From UBA1450 sp964452355 (GTDB taxonomy: Bacteria > Patescibacteriota > Microgenomatia > UBA1406 > GWC2-37-13), in NCBI GenBank assembly GCA_964452355.1, contig CAYVKV010000001.1, forward strand, positions 157,660 through 221,659: a DNA stretch of 64,000 bases, written 5' to 3'. The notes beneath the pieces are model-generated. The model searched no databases, had not been told where the DNA came from, and saw nothing but the letters and a program-made list of their open reading frames with translations. Positions 27,131-34,772 of the stretch are shown piece after piece (the stretch's first letter is position 1; the number at the start of each line of letters is the position of its first letter). A program made the translations under genes and the position numbers.

Positions 27131-29476
27131 TTATGGAGTAAGTACTGGTGTGTATGATGGGGTTAATATATTTGTAGGAATAATAAGTGTTGGGGTTTGA
27201 CTGAGATTTTCACCCGGATAAGGAGTATTCGATGAGAGGGGAGGAGGGGTATTTGAAGGGACTGGAGTATTTGTCGGAATTACCGTGGGTTGTGGGGTAT
27301 TTGTCGGCTGAGGAGTCGGAGTTTCCGTGGGGGTTGGAGTAATATCACTACAATCCTCGGCAGGGACATAGTGTTTTGAGTAATATCGTTCAAAGATATC
27401 GGTACATAAACTACAGTTTTTTTGTGAATCTTTACACAAACGGACTTTGACGATTCCTTTTGGCACTGAAAATTCTTTGGGAGGAGTTCCTTTGAGTGCC
27501 TGCAACATAAATCCATGCCAAATGGGTGCTGCTGCTTGTGCGCCGTGCAGTCCGAGCATCGGTGAGTTATCGTTATTGCCTACCCAAACTCCCGTCACGA
27601 GATCGGGAGTATATCCGATCGTCCATGCATCACGAAAGTCATTCGTGGTGCCGGTTTTGGCTGCTGCAGGTCTTCCCAGATCAAGCCAATTGGTTGCTCC
27701 AAATACTTCTTTCCGTGCTTCAATGTCGGATAATATGGAAGTGGTCAAAAATGCTGCAGCCGTGTCCACGACCTGTCTCGTAAATGTTCCTCCGATGAGT
27801 AAATTTTCATACGGTTCTTTTTTTTCCTCGCCTTTTTCTGAGTGAGTTTGCGGGGTAAACTGATATATTTCGTTTCCATATTTATCCTCGATTTTGAGTA
27901 TTGCATGAGAACTTACAAGCTCTCCACCCGTGGCGAGGACGCCGTAAGCTCGAGTCAGCTCAAAAAGCGTGACTTCACCACCGCCAAGAACGAGCGAAAG
28001 TCCATAGTCACGTTTGGGATCGAGGGTGACGATTCCCATCTGACGAGCAAATTGAACTGCCTCTCTTACTCCGACTGAGGATAATAGTTTGACTGCGGGA
28101 ATATTGAGGGAATTTGCAAGAGCACGTCTCAAGGTCATTTCTCCACGAAATGTTCCATCATTGTTTTTGGGTTGATATCCACTGAAATTGACCGGCTCAT
28201 CCACGATCAGATCCTCAGGATTTCGCCCATTTACAAATGCAAGGGTATACACAATCGGTTTAAACGTTGACCCAGGTTGACGCTCCGCAAAAACTACATT
28301 GTATTTTCCATAGGTTTCGTCATACCAATCATAACTGCCAACCATCGCAAGAATTTCACCGGTATTTGGGTTCATGGAAACAAGTCCTGCATTTGTTGCG
28401 TCCCGTCGATTGAGATTTTTAATATGTTGAGCGACGAGAGTGTTTGCAATTTTTTGATATTTTGCGTCAATCGTGGTTGTGACTCGAAATCCGAGTCGAT
28501 TTACCTCATCTTCTCCGTATTTGGCGTATAAATAGTCGCGTACCCATACCGCAAAGTGAGGAGCAAGATCACTTTTTTCTTCTTGAAGTTCTACGAACGT
28601 AACTTTTGGTAGCTTTTTTTGGTCAAAGCCAAGTCGCTCAAGCACTATTTTTTGACGGGCATAGAGTCGATCGGTGTCCCCTCCAAAGGGAGTCATCGCA
28701 GATGGAGCCTGGGGAAGTGCTGCAAGTATTGCCGCTTCTTCAATTGAAATCTGTGATGGATCTTTCCCAAAGTATGTTTGAGACGCTTCTTGTATCCCAT
28801 ATGCTCCTGAGCCATAGTAAATAGAGTTTAGATACATCTCAAGAATTTGCTCTTTGCTGTAACGTCTCTCGATCTCAAAAGAAAGCAGTACTTCCTGGAG
28901 TTTTCGTTTATAAGATTTTTCAGGAGTAAGGAGTGCGTTTTTGACGAGTTGTTGTGTGATGGTTGATGCGCCTTGTGAGTAGGCGGAAGACGATCGTAGA
29001 TTGGCAATAAACGCTCGTAAAATACCACGAATTGAAAAGCCGGAATGACTGTAGAAATCTGCATCTTCTATTGCGATGACTGCTTGAGGCAGATATTTTG
29101 GCATATTTTCAATCGGAAATACCTTGACATCTCGTGCTTCTGCCGCATGAAAAAATGCTTCACCTTTTCGATCCATGAGGATGATTCCCGTGTTGTTGCG
29201 ATTCATAAGCCGCTCTGGAGTCGCAAGATCACTGATAAAGACAAAATAGGTAAATACCGCAAATGAGATCAGAATGATCGCTCCAGCCGCACTCACGCCA
29301 ATTATCATCGGGAGACTCATATGTCGTATCTTGTGAAGATATGGTTTGAAGAAAATACGAGTACGCTCAAAGAGTATTTTTGTCTTTTCTGGTGCTGTTT
29401 CAGGGAGCTCTTTTAGAAAACTGAGAACCTCCTCTTTGAGGGTTTCTACAAAATAGTTGATTTTGTCAGAAGTCAT
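27131..29476 (-). CDS. Class A penicillin-binding protein (PBP1A type)
   Basis: 781 residues from the ATG at 29476; TATAAT (minus strand, 29484-29489) is 7 nt upstream, so the longer frame to 29527 is rejected. A cytoplasmic start and one membrane helix (about 60-80) precede a GT51 glycosyltransferase (EDADFYSHSGFSIRG, QGASTITQQLVKN, EMYLNSIYYGSGAYGI). A transpeptidase follows, with SxxK in QPGSTFKPIVY, SLN in ANSLNIPAV and KTGT. A C-terminal Pro/Thr tail of about 90 residues follows four Cys. Polymerises and crosslinks peptidoglycan outside the membrane. Confidence 0.95.
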   Translation of the reverse strand: MTSDKINYFVETLKEEVLSFLKELPETAPEKTKILFERTRIFFKPYLHKIRHMSLPMIIGVSAAGAIILISFAVFTYFVFISDLATPERLMNRNNTGIILMDRKGEAFFHAAEARDVKVFPIENMPKYLPQAVIAIEDADFYSHSGFSIRGILRAFIANLRSSSAYSQGASTITQQLVKNALLTPEKSYKRKLQEVLLSFEIERRYSKEQILEMYLNSIYYGSGAYGIQEASQTYFGKDPSQISIEEAAILAALPQAPSAMTPFGGDTDRLYARQKIVLERLGFDQKKLPKVTFVELQEEKSDLAPHFAVWVRDYLYAKYGEDEVNRLGFRVTTTIDAKYQKIANTLVAQHIKNLNRRDATNAGLVSMNPNTGEILAMVGSYDWYDETYGKYNVVFAERQPGSTFKPIVYTLAFVNGRNPEDLIVDEPVNFSGYQPKNNDGTFRGEMTLRRALANSLNIPAVKLLSSVGVREAVQFARQMGIVTLDPKRDYGLSLVLGGGEVTLFELTRAYGVLATGGELVSSHAILKIEDKYGNEIYQFTPQTHSEKGEEKKEPYENLLIGGTFTRQVVDTAAAFLTTSILSDIEARKEVFGATNWLDLGRPAAAKTGTTNDFRDAWTIGYTPDLVTGVWVGNNDNSPMLGLHGAQAAAPIWHGFMLQALKGTPPKEFSVPKGIVKVRLCKDSQKNCSLCTDIFERYYSKHYVPAEDCSDITPTPTETPTPQPTNTPQPTVIPTNTPVPSNTPPPLSSNTPYPGENLSQTPTLIIPTNILTPSYTPVLTP

Positions 29477-29574
29477 GGAGATTATTATAGCAGTTTGGCA
29501 TGGTGGAAATGCGATGACTATTTGCAATAATTATTATCCTATAGTATAATTCACCCATTACGTTTTTTTGCACT

Positions 29575-30300
29575 ATGCCAACTGAATTATTACAAAATGC
29601 AGTCATTCCAGAGATTTATGACAGAGTTTCTTCGGGAAGTATTCCTGTAGATGAAATTGGTAACATATTGGTTGCTTCTGCTCCTATAACTGAGCCTATA
29701 ACCTCAACTTTTGGACTTGATTTTATCACGAGTGGTGGAATAGATTGCACAAGTGGTGTATCAGGTGTGGACTGCGGAGCTGATATTGCTGCTAATATTC
29801 ATCTTTCACCCGAGATGTATGAAGCGGTAGTTAGACAACTAGGACATCTTGCTCAATCAATTGCAGCCCTCAACAACCAAGTACTCATTCCAATTGGAGT
29901 CGAAGTGCAGCAAACGTTAGGAAAAATTTTTATAGAGACGGGAACTCAAGTACTTTCTGATGGCTCGCTTCAAAAAGAAGGACTAACCGGACAAGATCTT
30001 CTATACGCTGCACTAATAGCGCTTACGCTTCGAGCGATTTGGCGCTATACTACTGGGAGAAATAATATTTCAGTAGATGAGACAGATGAAGAAGAGGTTG
30101 GGCAGGAAAGAACAAGTGACGAAGTAATAAAACAACTGAAGGCGATCAAAAAAGAGCAGAGAAGACAACGGAAGCAATTTAAAAAAATACGACGTCAGTT
30201 AGATGAGATTGGGGATACAACAGGAACTATTGCTGAAGTTGTTGAATTAATTGATTATGATGTAAACGATATATTAGACCAATCTCAACAGAAACAGTGA
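29575..30300 (+). CDS. Unknown protein with one membrane helix and coiled coil
   Basis: 241 residues. No classical signal peptide. A hydrophobic segment at about 139-157 (DLLYAALIALTLRAIW) could span the membrane. A very acidic stretch and a highly charged coiled coil (KQLKAIKKEQRRQRKQFKKI) follow. The N-terminal half has two Cys in TSGGIDCTSGVSGVDCGAD. I do not recognise it. TATAAT at about 29541-29546 suggests a leader of around 25 nt. Convergent with the regulator at 30312. Confidence 0.55.
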   Translation: MPTELLQNAVIPEIYDRVSSGSIPVDEIGNILVASAPITEPITSTFGLDFITSGGIDCTSGVSGVDCGADIAANIHLSPEMYEAVVRQLGHLAQSIAALNNQVLIPIGVEVQQTLGKIFIETGTQVLSDGSLQKEGLTGQDLLYAALIALTLRAIWRYTTGRNNISVDETDEEEVGQERTSDEVIKQLKAIKKEQRRQRKQFKKIRRQLDEIGDTTGTIAEVVELIDYDVNDILDQSQQKQ

Positions 30301-30311
30301 TCGTTCGTAAG

Positions 30312-31340
30312 CTATTTCATCCGAAATCCCACGCCGCGAACCGTTTGAATATGGTGTTTTCCAATCCCCATCTCATCAAGTTTATCGCGGAGGCGCTGAA
30401 CTCGTTTTGAGATACTATACAGGCTAAATTTTTCTTCTTTTTGAAGAATTAAATCACCAATAACTTCATAGGTGAGTACTCCCTCTCTGTTTTCGATGAG
30501 AGCGGTCAGAATTCGGTGCTCGCCAAAACTCAAATCACTGATTTTTTTTCCTTTGTACAATATATCACCATTGAGCAGGAAAAACCCCGTTTCTATCCGA
30601 TCCACCTCAAGTGCTTCATAGATTTTTTTTGATTCTTGGGTGATTTCTTTTCCATATCCGGCACGAATATTTGAAAGAAGTGTTTTGTAATTATCACAGC
30701 CAATATCCTTAAATACTGTTGCAAGCTTTGTATCTGAAATAAACCAATCGGCTAAAAGTTGTGCTTCTTCCCAGGTGTTGTGATGTTGTTTCATAAGATC
30801 ATGTCTCAGTAATGAAGATAATATCGAAAATACAAGATCATACATTTGAGCATCTGCCCGAAGGTATATGGTGATCGTTTTGTCATTTGGCTTGCAAAGT
30901 TCGAAGCTCGCGCGCGTCCCAAAGTATGTGAGGAATATGACGATGGTTTTGATTTTATTTAGTTTTTGGGGAATGATCGAATCGATGGTCTCTAAAATGA
31001 GCGTGCCATGATTATTCCATTCCTTGACGATTGATACATCAGGGAATACGGAATCATGAAATGGTTCATACATAATTTTTAGTTTTTCCTGCATCTCCTG
31101 ACTTGGCGTCTCAAATCGATATGGCTCGGTCTTATGTTCAAAAAAGAGTCTCATTTTATTCATATATGTCAAGTTAATACGAGGAATGATGACTGTATTT
31201 TTCTTCTGTTCTGTTGCGGGAAAATATACTACAGGAATATCTCGGAGTCGAAAATATGAACGGTAAATCTTGACAAATGTGATATATATTCGACGTATTT
31301 CAGTCTCTAAAGAGTAGCTCCATCGAGTTTGAATAGCCAT
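30312..31340 (-). CDS. Transcriptional regulator with C-terminal OmpR/PhoB-type winged helix
   Basis: 342 residues. The last 95 residues (GDILYKGKKISDLSFGEHRILTAL to VQTVRGVGFRMK type ending) are a Trans_reg_C DNA-binding domain; the RGVGFRM ending is diagnostic. The first 240 residues do not look like a receiver domain: there is no DD/K pattern, and they are helical with many aromatic residues. It is a one-component regulator with unknown signal. TATAAT (minus strand, 31349-31354) is 8 nt before the ATG. Confidence 0.8.
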   Translation of the reverse strand: MAIQTRWSYSLETEIRRIYITFVKIYRSYFRLRDIPVVYFPATEQKKNTVIIPRINLTYMNKMRLFFEHKTEPYRFETPSQEMQEKLKIMYEPFHDSVFPDVSIVKEWNNHGTLILETIDSIIPQKLNKIKTIVIFLTYFGTRASFELCKPNDKTITIYLRADAQMYDLVFSILSSLLRHDLMKQHHNTWEEAQLLADWFISDTKLATVFKDIGCDNYKTLLSNIRAGYGKEITQESKKIYEALEVDRIETGFFLLNGDILYKGKKISDLSFGEHRILTALIENREGVLTYEVIGDLILQKEEKFSLYSISKRVQRLRDKLDEMGIGKHHIQTVRGVGFRMK

Positions 31341-31504
31341 ATTTTAGCATTATACGAATATAAGAGAAAAATGTCAAACTATGTCAAGATAATACGCACT
31401 CAGAGTGTAAAATAACGTGATATTAAGCTTATAGTATTTTACTATTAAAACTCATTTCATTCATGTGATGTCTTGTGCCAAGCTTATTGCACCTTTACAA
31501 TTTG

Positions 31505-31533
31505 GATTCTTTACTCATCTCTGAGTAAAGTAG
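31505..31533 (+). repeat. Left terminal inverted repeat of cassette
   Basis: Bases 31505-31533 (starting GATTCTTTACTC) match the reverse complement of 33249-33276 at 26 of 29 aligned positions, with two substitutions and one 1-base indel. The shared block CATCTCTGAGTAA is exact. Confidence 0.75.
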
Positions 31534-31573
31534 TATTGTCGTAGTTTTTTTCTAGATCCCAAAGGAGGGAAAT

Positions 31574-32044
31574 ATGGAAAAGTTAGTTTGGTTTTTAGGC
31601 TCATTGCTAACCCTGTACTTGATTTTCACAGGGCCAGTTACACCAACACTAGCATGGCTTGCATTGGCGTGTATAGGAATAATGGTTTATGTATTATTAA
31701 CCGTTTTTCTATTTCGCACTAAACCGGCTCGTCTTGAAAAAAGAACGATTCTTTTTCATCGCAAAAAGCCAAGAGTCCCAGGATTTGGGTGGCTTTTTGG
31801 ATATAGAGAAGTGACTGGGAGTACACAGACTCGCATCGATGGAGACAAGGATCTGATTGAAGAGCTCACCGGTGAGATGGCTGAGGAATATGGCTGGATC
31901 CCCATGGGAGGACCCCTAGGATCATTTGCCCCAAAGAAGGATGTCGGTCCCACATGGGCGGCAATTATATTCGGGGCGATAGCGATACTAGTAGGGCTAA
32001 TAGCGATCTTCGTGATTATAGTTGTTTTAGCATCAAATCTGTAA
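31574..32044 (+). CDS. Cassette gene 1: membrane protein
   Basis: 156 residues. Two N-terminal membrane helices (LVWFLGSLLTLYLIFTG and LALACIGIMVYVLLTVFLF), a cytoplasmic or external middle region (KKPRVPGFGWLFGYREVTGS) and a third helix at the C-terminus (WAAIIFGAIAILVGLIAIFV). A perfect Shine-Dalgarno AAAGGAGG lies 6 nt before the ATG. I do not recognise the family. First of three co-directional genes with 14-15 bp spacings, so they form an operon whose products may make a membrane complex. Confidence 0.75.
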   Translation: MEKLVWFLGSLLTLYLIFTGPVTPTLAWLALACIGIMVYVLLTVFLFRTKPARLEKRTILFHRKKPRVPGFGWLFGYREVTGSTQTRIDGDKDLIEELTGEMAEEYGWIPMGGPLGSFAPKKDVGPTWAAIIFGAIAILVGLIAIFVIIVVLASNL

Positions 32045-32058
32045 TAAGGAGAAAACGG

Positions 32059-32463
32059 ATGAAGAATTCTCTGTGGGTCCTCCGAGCGATAATGCTCGGG
32101 GTGATTGTCCTGGGGGCGCTTTTTCTAGGTCCCCAACCGCTCTCGGCACAGGAGGGATCGGAAGTACAATACTTCGAGCCCTCCCAAGAAAACCCAATTC
32201 GCATAGACTGTGGAAATGGGGAATTGTATGACTGGTCTGGAGGGAAGCTCCCTGTCCGTTTTGCCTCAATGGAAGTTGAGATTAGCCCAGGAAGGTGGTG
32301 CAGTATGCAGTCTAAAGCACCAGATTGGGTCCCTGGAATGACCATTGTTACAATTATTGCAGCATTATTGTTCGTTGCCGCAGTGATCGTATTCATATGG
32401 TGGAAGCGTCAAAGCTCTACAGAAGTTCGTCTCGAAGAAGTATTCGTCGAGACTCTATTCTAG
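32059..32463 (+). CDS. Cassette gene 2: exported membrane protein
   Basis: 134 residues from the ATG at 32059, chosen for the AAGGAG site 9 nt upstream and the signal peptide that follows (LRAIMLGVIVLGALFLGPQPLSA). The short external part contains two Cys (RIDCGNG, RWCSMQ). One membrane helix near the C-terminus (GMTIVTIIAALLFVAAVIVFIWW) is followed by a charged tail. No family recognised. The longer in-frame start at 31954 lies inside gene 1 and is rejected. Confidence 0.72.
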   Translation: MKNSLWVLRAIMLGVIVLGALFLGPQPLSAQEGSEVQYFEPSQENPIRIDCGNGELYDWSGGKLPVRFASMEVEISPGRWCSMQSKAPDWVPGMTIVTIIAALLFVAAVIVFIWWKRQSSTEVRLEEVFVETLF

Positions 32464-32478
32464 TGAAAGGAAACAGTC

Positions 32479-33054
32479 ATGAAGAAGTACATTCTTTTAT
32501 TGTTGTTGGCTATATCTCTCCTCTCCGGGTGCAATGCGCCCCTGATGAGCTTCGATCATTACGGCCCTTCGAATGAGGCCTATATCGAAGGAATAGAAAT
32601 CCAGACCGAAGCTCAGAAAGTGATCGCGCAGTCGAACGAACGAATTGCAAAGAGTCAGGTGGAAGTTGCCAAAGCTGTGGCCGAAGGGCTTGAAGCTGAG
32701 GCTCGGTATGAGTTCAAGAAGTTCCAGTCGGAGCAATGGACGCTCCGGTGGGGTATAATCGCCGGACAGTTCCGATGGTACTTCTTCTTCGTCACGATCT
32801 GGGGCATTCTCGGGTTCGGCATGTTTCAGCTCAACAAGGCATTTAACCATGCCCTGTGGGAGCGGCGCATTAAGGTAATTCAACTTTCTACAGGAGAAGT
32901 TCCCCCATGGGCTTTCCTGTTAGAACCAAGAATTCTGAATGCCATAATGAAACGCGCTGAAGAAGTGGGTGGCGTTTTGAGCTGGAGTCCGAAACGGATC
33001 AACATCGTGATTGTTGAAACCGGAGAACTCTTGGCGAGCTACACCTTCAAATAG
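32479..33054 (+). CDS. Cassette gene 3: lipoprotein-like membrane protein
   Basis: 191 residues. A lipobox (LLAISLLSGC, Cys about residue 18) predicts lipid attachment. A helical, Gln/Glu/Ala-rich stretch (about 45-80) resembles a coiled coil. One membrane helix follows (YFFFVTIWGILGFGMFQL), then a C-terminal globular part of about 75 residues. The combination of lipobox and internal helix is unusual. A GAAAGGAAA purine-rich site precedes the ATG. Function unknown. Confidence 0.72.
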   Translation: MKKYILLLLLAISLLSGCNAPLMSFDHYGPSNEAYIEGIEIQTEAQKVIAQSNERIAKSQVEVAKAVAEGLEAEARYEFKKFQSEQWTLRWGIIAGQFRWYFFFVTIWGILGFGMFQLNKAFNHALWERRIKVIQLSTGEVPPWAFLLEPRILNAIMKRAEEVGGVLSWSPKRINIVIVETGELLASYTFK

Positions 33055-33082
33055 CCGCTCCCATCTGGGAGATCTTCTCCCA

Positions 33083-33146
33083 AAGTCTAGTTGATTTACG
33101 ACAGCAACCATCCGCCAGAGGCGGATCCTGTCAAACTAGACTTTTT
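33083..33146 (+). terminator. Structured terminator at end of cassette operon
   Basis: Arms AAGTCTAGTT (33083-33092) and AACTAGACTT (33134-33143) pair perfectly over 10 bp and run into a T tract. The 41-base apical part contains a second hairpin, ATCCGCC-AGA-GGCGGAT (33110-33126). Two small overlapping hairpins (CTCCCA/TGGGAG and GGGAGA/TCTCCC) lie just upstream at about 33059-33081. Confidence 0.7.
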
Positions 33147-33153
33147 TCTTCTG

Positions 33154-33219
33154 ATGTAAACTTTGTATCTATTCTGTACGAATGAGCTTTGTACAGAAGT
33201 TGGATGTTTATGTTTACAT
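33154..33219. repeat. Nested inverted repeat
   Basis: Outer arms ATGTAAAC (33154-33161) and GTTTACAT (33212-33219) enclose inner arms TTCTGTAC (33172-33179) and GTACAGAA (33191-33198), giving a possible long cruciform or RNA hairpin between the terminator and the right end of the cassette. Confidence 0.6.
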
Positions 33220-33248
33220 TTGAAAATCAAAGTCTAGCGAGATAGGAG

Positions 33249-33276
33249 CTACTTACTCAGAGATGAAAAAAGAATC
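33249..33276 (-). repeat. Right terminal inverted repeat of cassette
   Basis: The reverse complement aligns to 31505-31533. TTACTCAGAGATG (33253-33265) is the exact reverse complement of the matching block on the left. Confidence 0.75.
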
Positions 33277-33307
33277 AAATAATTTCCAACCGGCCGGTTG
33301 ATATTCC

Positions 33308-33718
33308 TTACTTCAACTTTGTCCAAAATGCCTCAAACTGCATTTTTAATCCTTTCACAAGGACTTTATCTTCGATGACACAGGCATAGGGAGACACTTG
33401 ATCATATGAGATGAGTATCGCCGTACTGTCAAAAAGCAACGTGTCACTTTCAGCTTGACCGGTAATGAATCGTGTTTGATTCAATTCTCCTTTTTTTAAG
33501 GCGTATGCACGGTTGTCCGGGCTATCTGGAAGTATCTCACGAGTTTCTCGTATCCCATCATATAGCTGTGGCGCATATTCTTTATCAAAGAAATCACCGA
33601 GAATCGATTCATAATTCTCTGTCAGACATACAATATCCAATGAATTGGATTTTAGAGATAAACGATAAGCCTCTTTAATCCCTTCTGCGCCGGGCATGAT
33701 TTTGATTGTATTTGTCAT
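33308..33718 (-). CDS. TrmB-type effector domain protein without DNA-binding domain
   Basis: 136 residues from the ATG at 33718, where GGAGGTGA lies 5 nt upstream; seven extra residues would be added by the ATG at 33739. The pattern (IMPGAEGIKEAYRLSLKS, then LDIVCLTENYESILGDFFDKEYAPQL and a C-terminal AILISYDQVSPYACVIED) resembles the effector part of TrmB-like regulators such as the one encoded 227 bp away on the other strand. It lacks any helix-turn-helix. It could sense a ligand or form mixed dimers. The strong Shine-Dalgarno is atypical for this chromosome and resembles the cassette genes next door. Confidence 0.6.
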   Translation of the reverse strand: MTNTIKIMPGAEGIKEAYRLSLKSNSLDIVCLTENYESILGDFFDKEYAPQLYDGIRETREILPDSPDNRAYALKKGELNQTRFITGQAESDTLLFDSTAILISYDQVSPYACVIEDKVLVKGLKMQFEAFWTKLK

Positions 33719-33770
33719 ATTTTTCACCTCCAATCTCATATTTTATGGACTATTTGTCGCTCGATACCGT

Positions 33771-33832
33771 TTTTGCTCACGTCGTCACCCTAAAGGGACC
33801 CACGACATTCTTTCACAAAAAGATATCTTCGC
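33771..33832 (+). repeat. Dispersed palindromic repeat, copy B (intergenic)
   Basis: 62 bp similar to 9957-10017, with a 27-bp exact core at 33783-33809. It sits in the non-coding region between the effector-only protein and the TrmB regulator. Confidence 0.85.
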
Positions 33833-33916
33833 GACCATTATTTTCTTATTAATATGTCCATAATTTGAACTGTTAATAGTGATATACTAATATGAAAGCC
33901 CTCAATTGCATAATTG

Positions 33917-33935
33917 TTGTCCAAAATGTGGACAA
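33917..33935. promoter_or_regulatory. Candidate operator (inverted repeat) before TrmB gene
   Basis: TTGTCC (33917-33922) and GGACAA (33930-33935) form a perfect 6-bp inverted repeat with a 7-bp spacer, ending 10 bp before the regulator's start codon. A TATACT lies upstream at 33883-33888. Position and symmetry fit an autoregulatory site. Confidence 0.45.
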
Positions 33936-33945
33936 GAAATAAAAT

Positions 33946-34722
33946 ATGAAAAATAACAACCATCTTTCAGACTTTCTTGAAGCGCTTGGTCTCGAGTCCC
34001 GTGAAATTGAGGCATTCAATTGCCTGTTGGATCGGGGCATTATGACGACTCTCGAGCTTTCACGCATCACCAAAATACCCCGTACCACGCTGTATCGTAT
34101 TATTGAGTCGCTCAAAATAAAGGGAGTTGTCGAAGAGGTAGTAGAGGAGTATGTGGCGAAAGTTCAAGTAGCACCTCTTTCACGTCTTGAGTTTCTTGTC
34201 GCACAACAGAAGGAGCGAGCAAATACATTAGTCTCTCTCTTTCCCAATATTGAGCAAATCATAACCAGTACTCAATCATTCTCACAACCGGATACTAAAG
34301 TTCTCATGTATCGCGGACGTGAGGGAATCAGACAAATGGTGTGGAATGTGCTTGAGGCAAAAAAAGAGGTCGTGGGGTATACCTATCGACATCTTGATGA
34401 TTTTGCAGGCAAGCGCTTTATGGATCGGTTCAGGACGGAATTTGTCGAACGAAAGCTCAAAGGACGTGATATTTTGTCCGATAATTATTATAAAAGTCTG
34501 ACCGGAAGAGATTATCAATGGAAGCAATGGACATCTCGGTATATCAAACCAAATGTATTGGCCATTGATCATCAGTTGGATATTTATAATGATGTCACCG
34601 CGGTCTACAACTGGCATGAGGGAGAGGTGTTTGGGGTAGAGATTCACAATGCCAAAGTTGCTCGCATGCAGCGTCAGATATTTGAGATTGTGTGGGGTAA
34701 TTCTCAAGAAATCAAGAAATAA
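33946..34722 (+). CDS. TrmB-family transcriptional regulator
   Basis: 258 residues. The N-terminal winged helix (about 8-75) reads FLEALGLESREIEAFNCLLD then TTLELSRITKIPRTTLYRII, the TrmB pattern. A short coiled linker precedes an effector domain (VLMYRGREGIRQMVWNVLEA; VVGYTYRHLDDFAG). TrmB proteins are common in archaea and CPR bacteria and often control sugar metabolism; the ligand here cannot be read. Possibly autoregulated through the inverted repeat just upstream. Confidence 0.82.
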   Translation: MKNNNHLSDFLEALGLESREIEAFNCLLDRGIMTTLELSRITKIPRTTLYRIIESLKIKGVVEEVVEEYVAKVQVAPLSRLEFLVAQQKERANTLVSLFPNIEQIITSTQSFSQPDTKVLMYRGREGIRQMVWNVLEAKKEVVGYTYRHLDDFAGKRFMDRFRTEFVERKLKGRDILSDNYYKSLTGRDYQWKQWTSRYIKPNVLAIDHQLDIYNDVTAVYNWHEGEVFGVEIHNAKVARMQRQIFEIVWGNSQEIKK

Positions 34723-34772
34723 ATATATGTAATGGTATAGTAATTTATGTTCTTTTTCAGTACAATAAAAGA

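Larger units (their letters stand above)
31505..33276 (+). mobile_element. Inverted-repeat-bounded cassette with three membrane-protein genes
   Basis: About 1.77 kb between imperfect terminal inverted repeats (31505-31533 and 33249-33276). It holds three same-strand genes, each with a strong Shine-Dalgarno site, unlike the leaderless genes around it, and codon use looks more GC-rich. The end carries several hairpins. No transposase or integrase is present, so it would be a non-autonomous element or passenger cassette. No clear target duplication could be read. Confidence 0.55.

Noticed and set aside
33892..33942. 16-codon leader peptide before the TrmB regulator
   Set aside because: Its ATG lies only 3 nt after the likely -10 box, so it would not be transcribed in full; the inverted repeat in it is more likely an operator.
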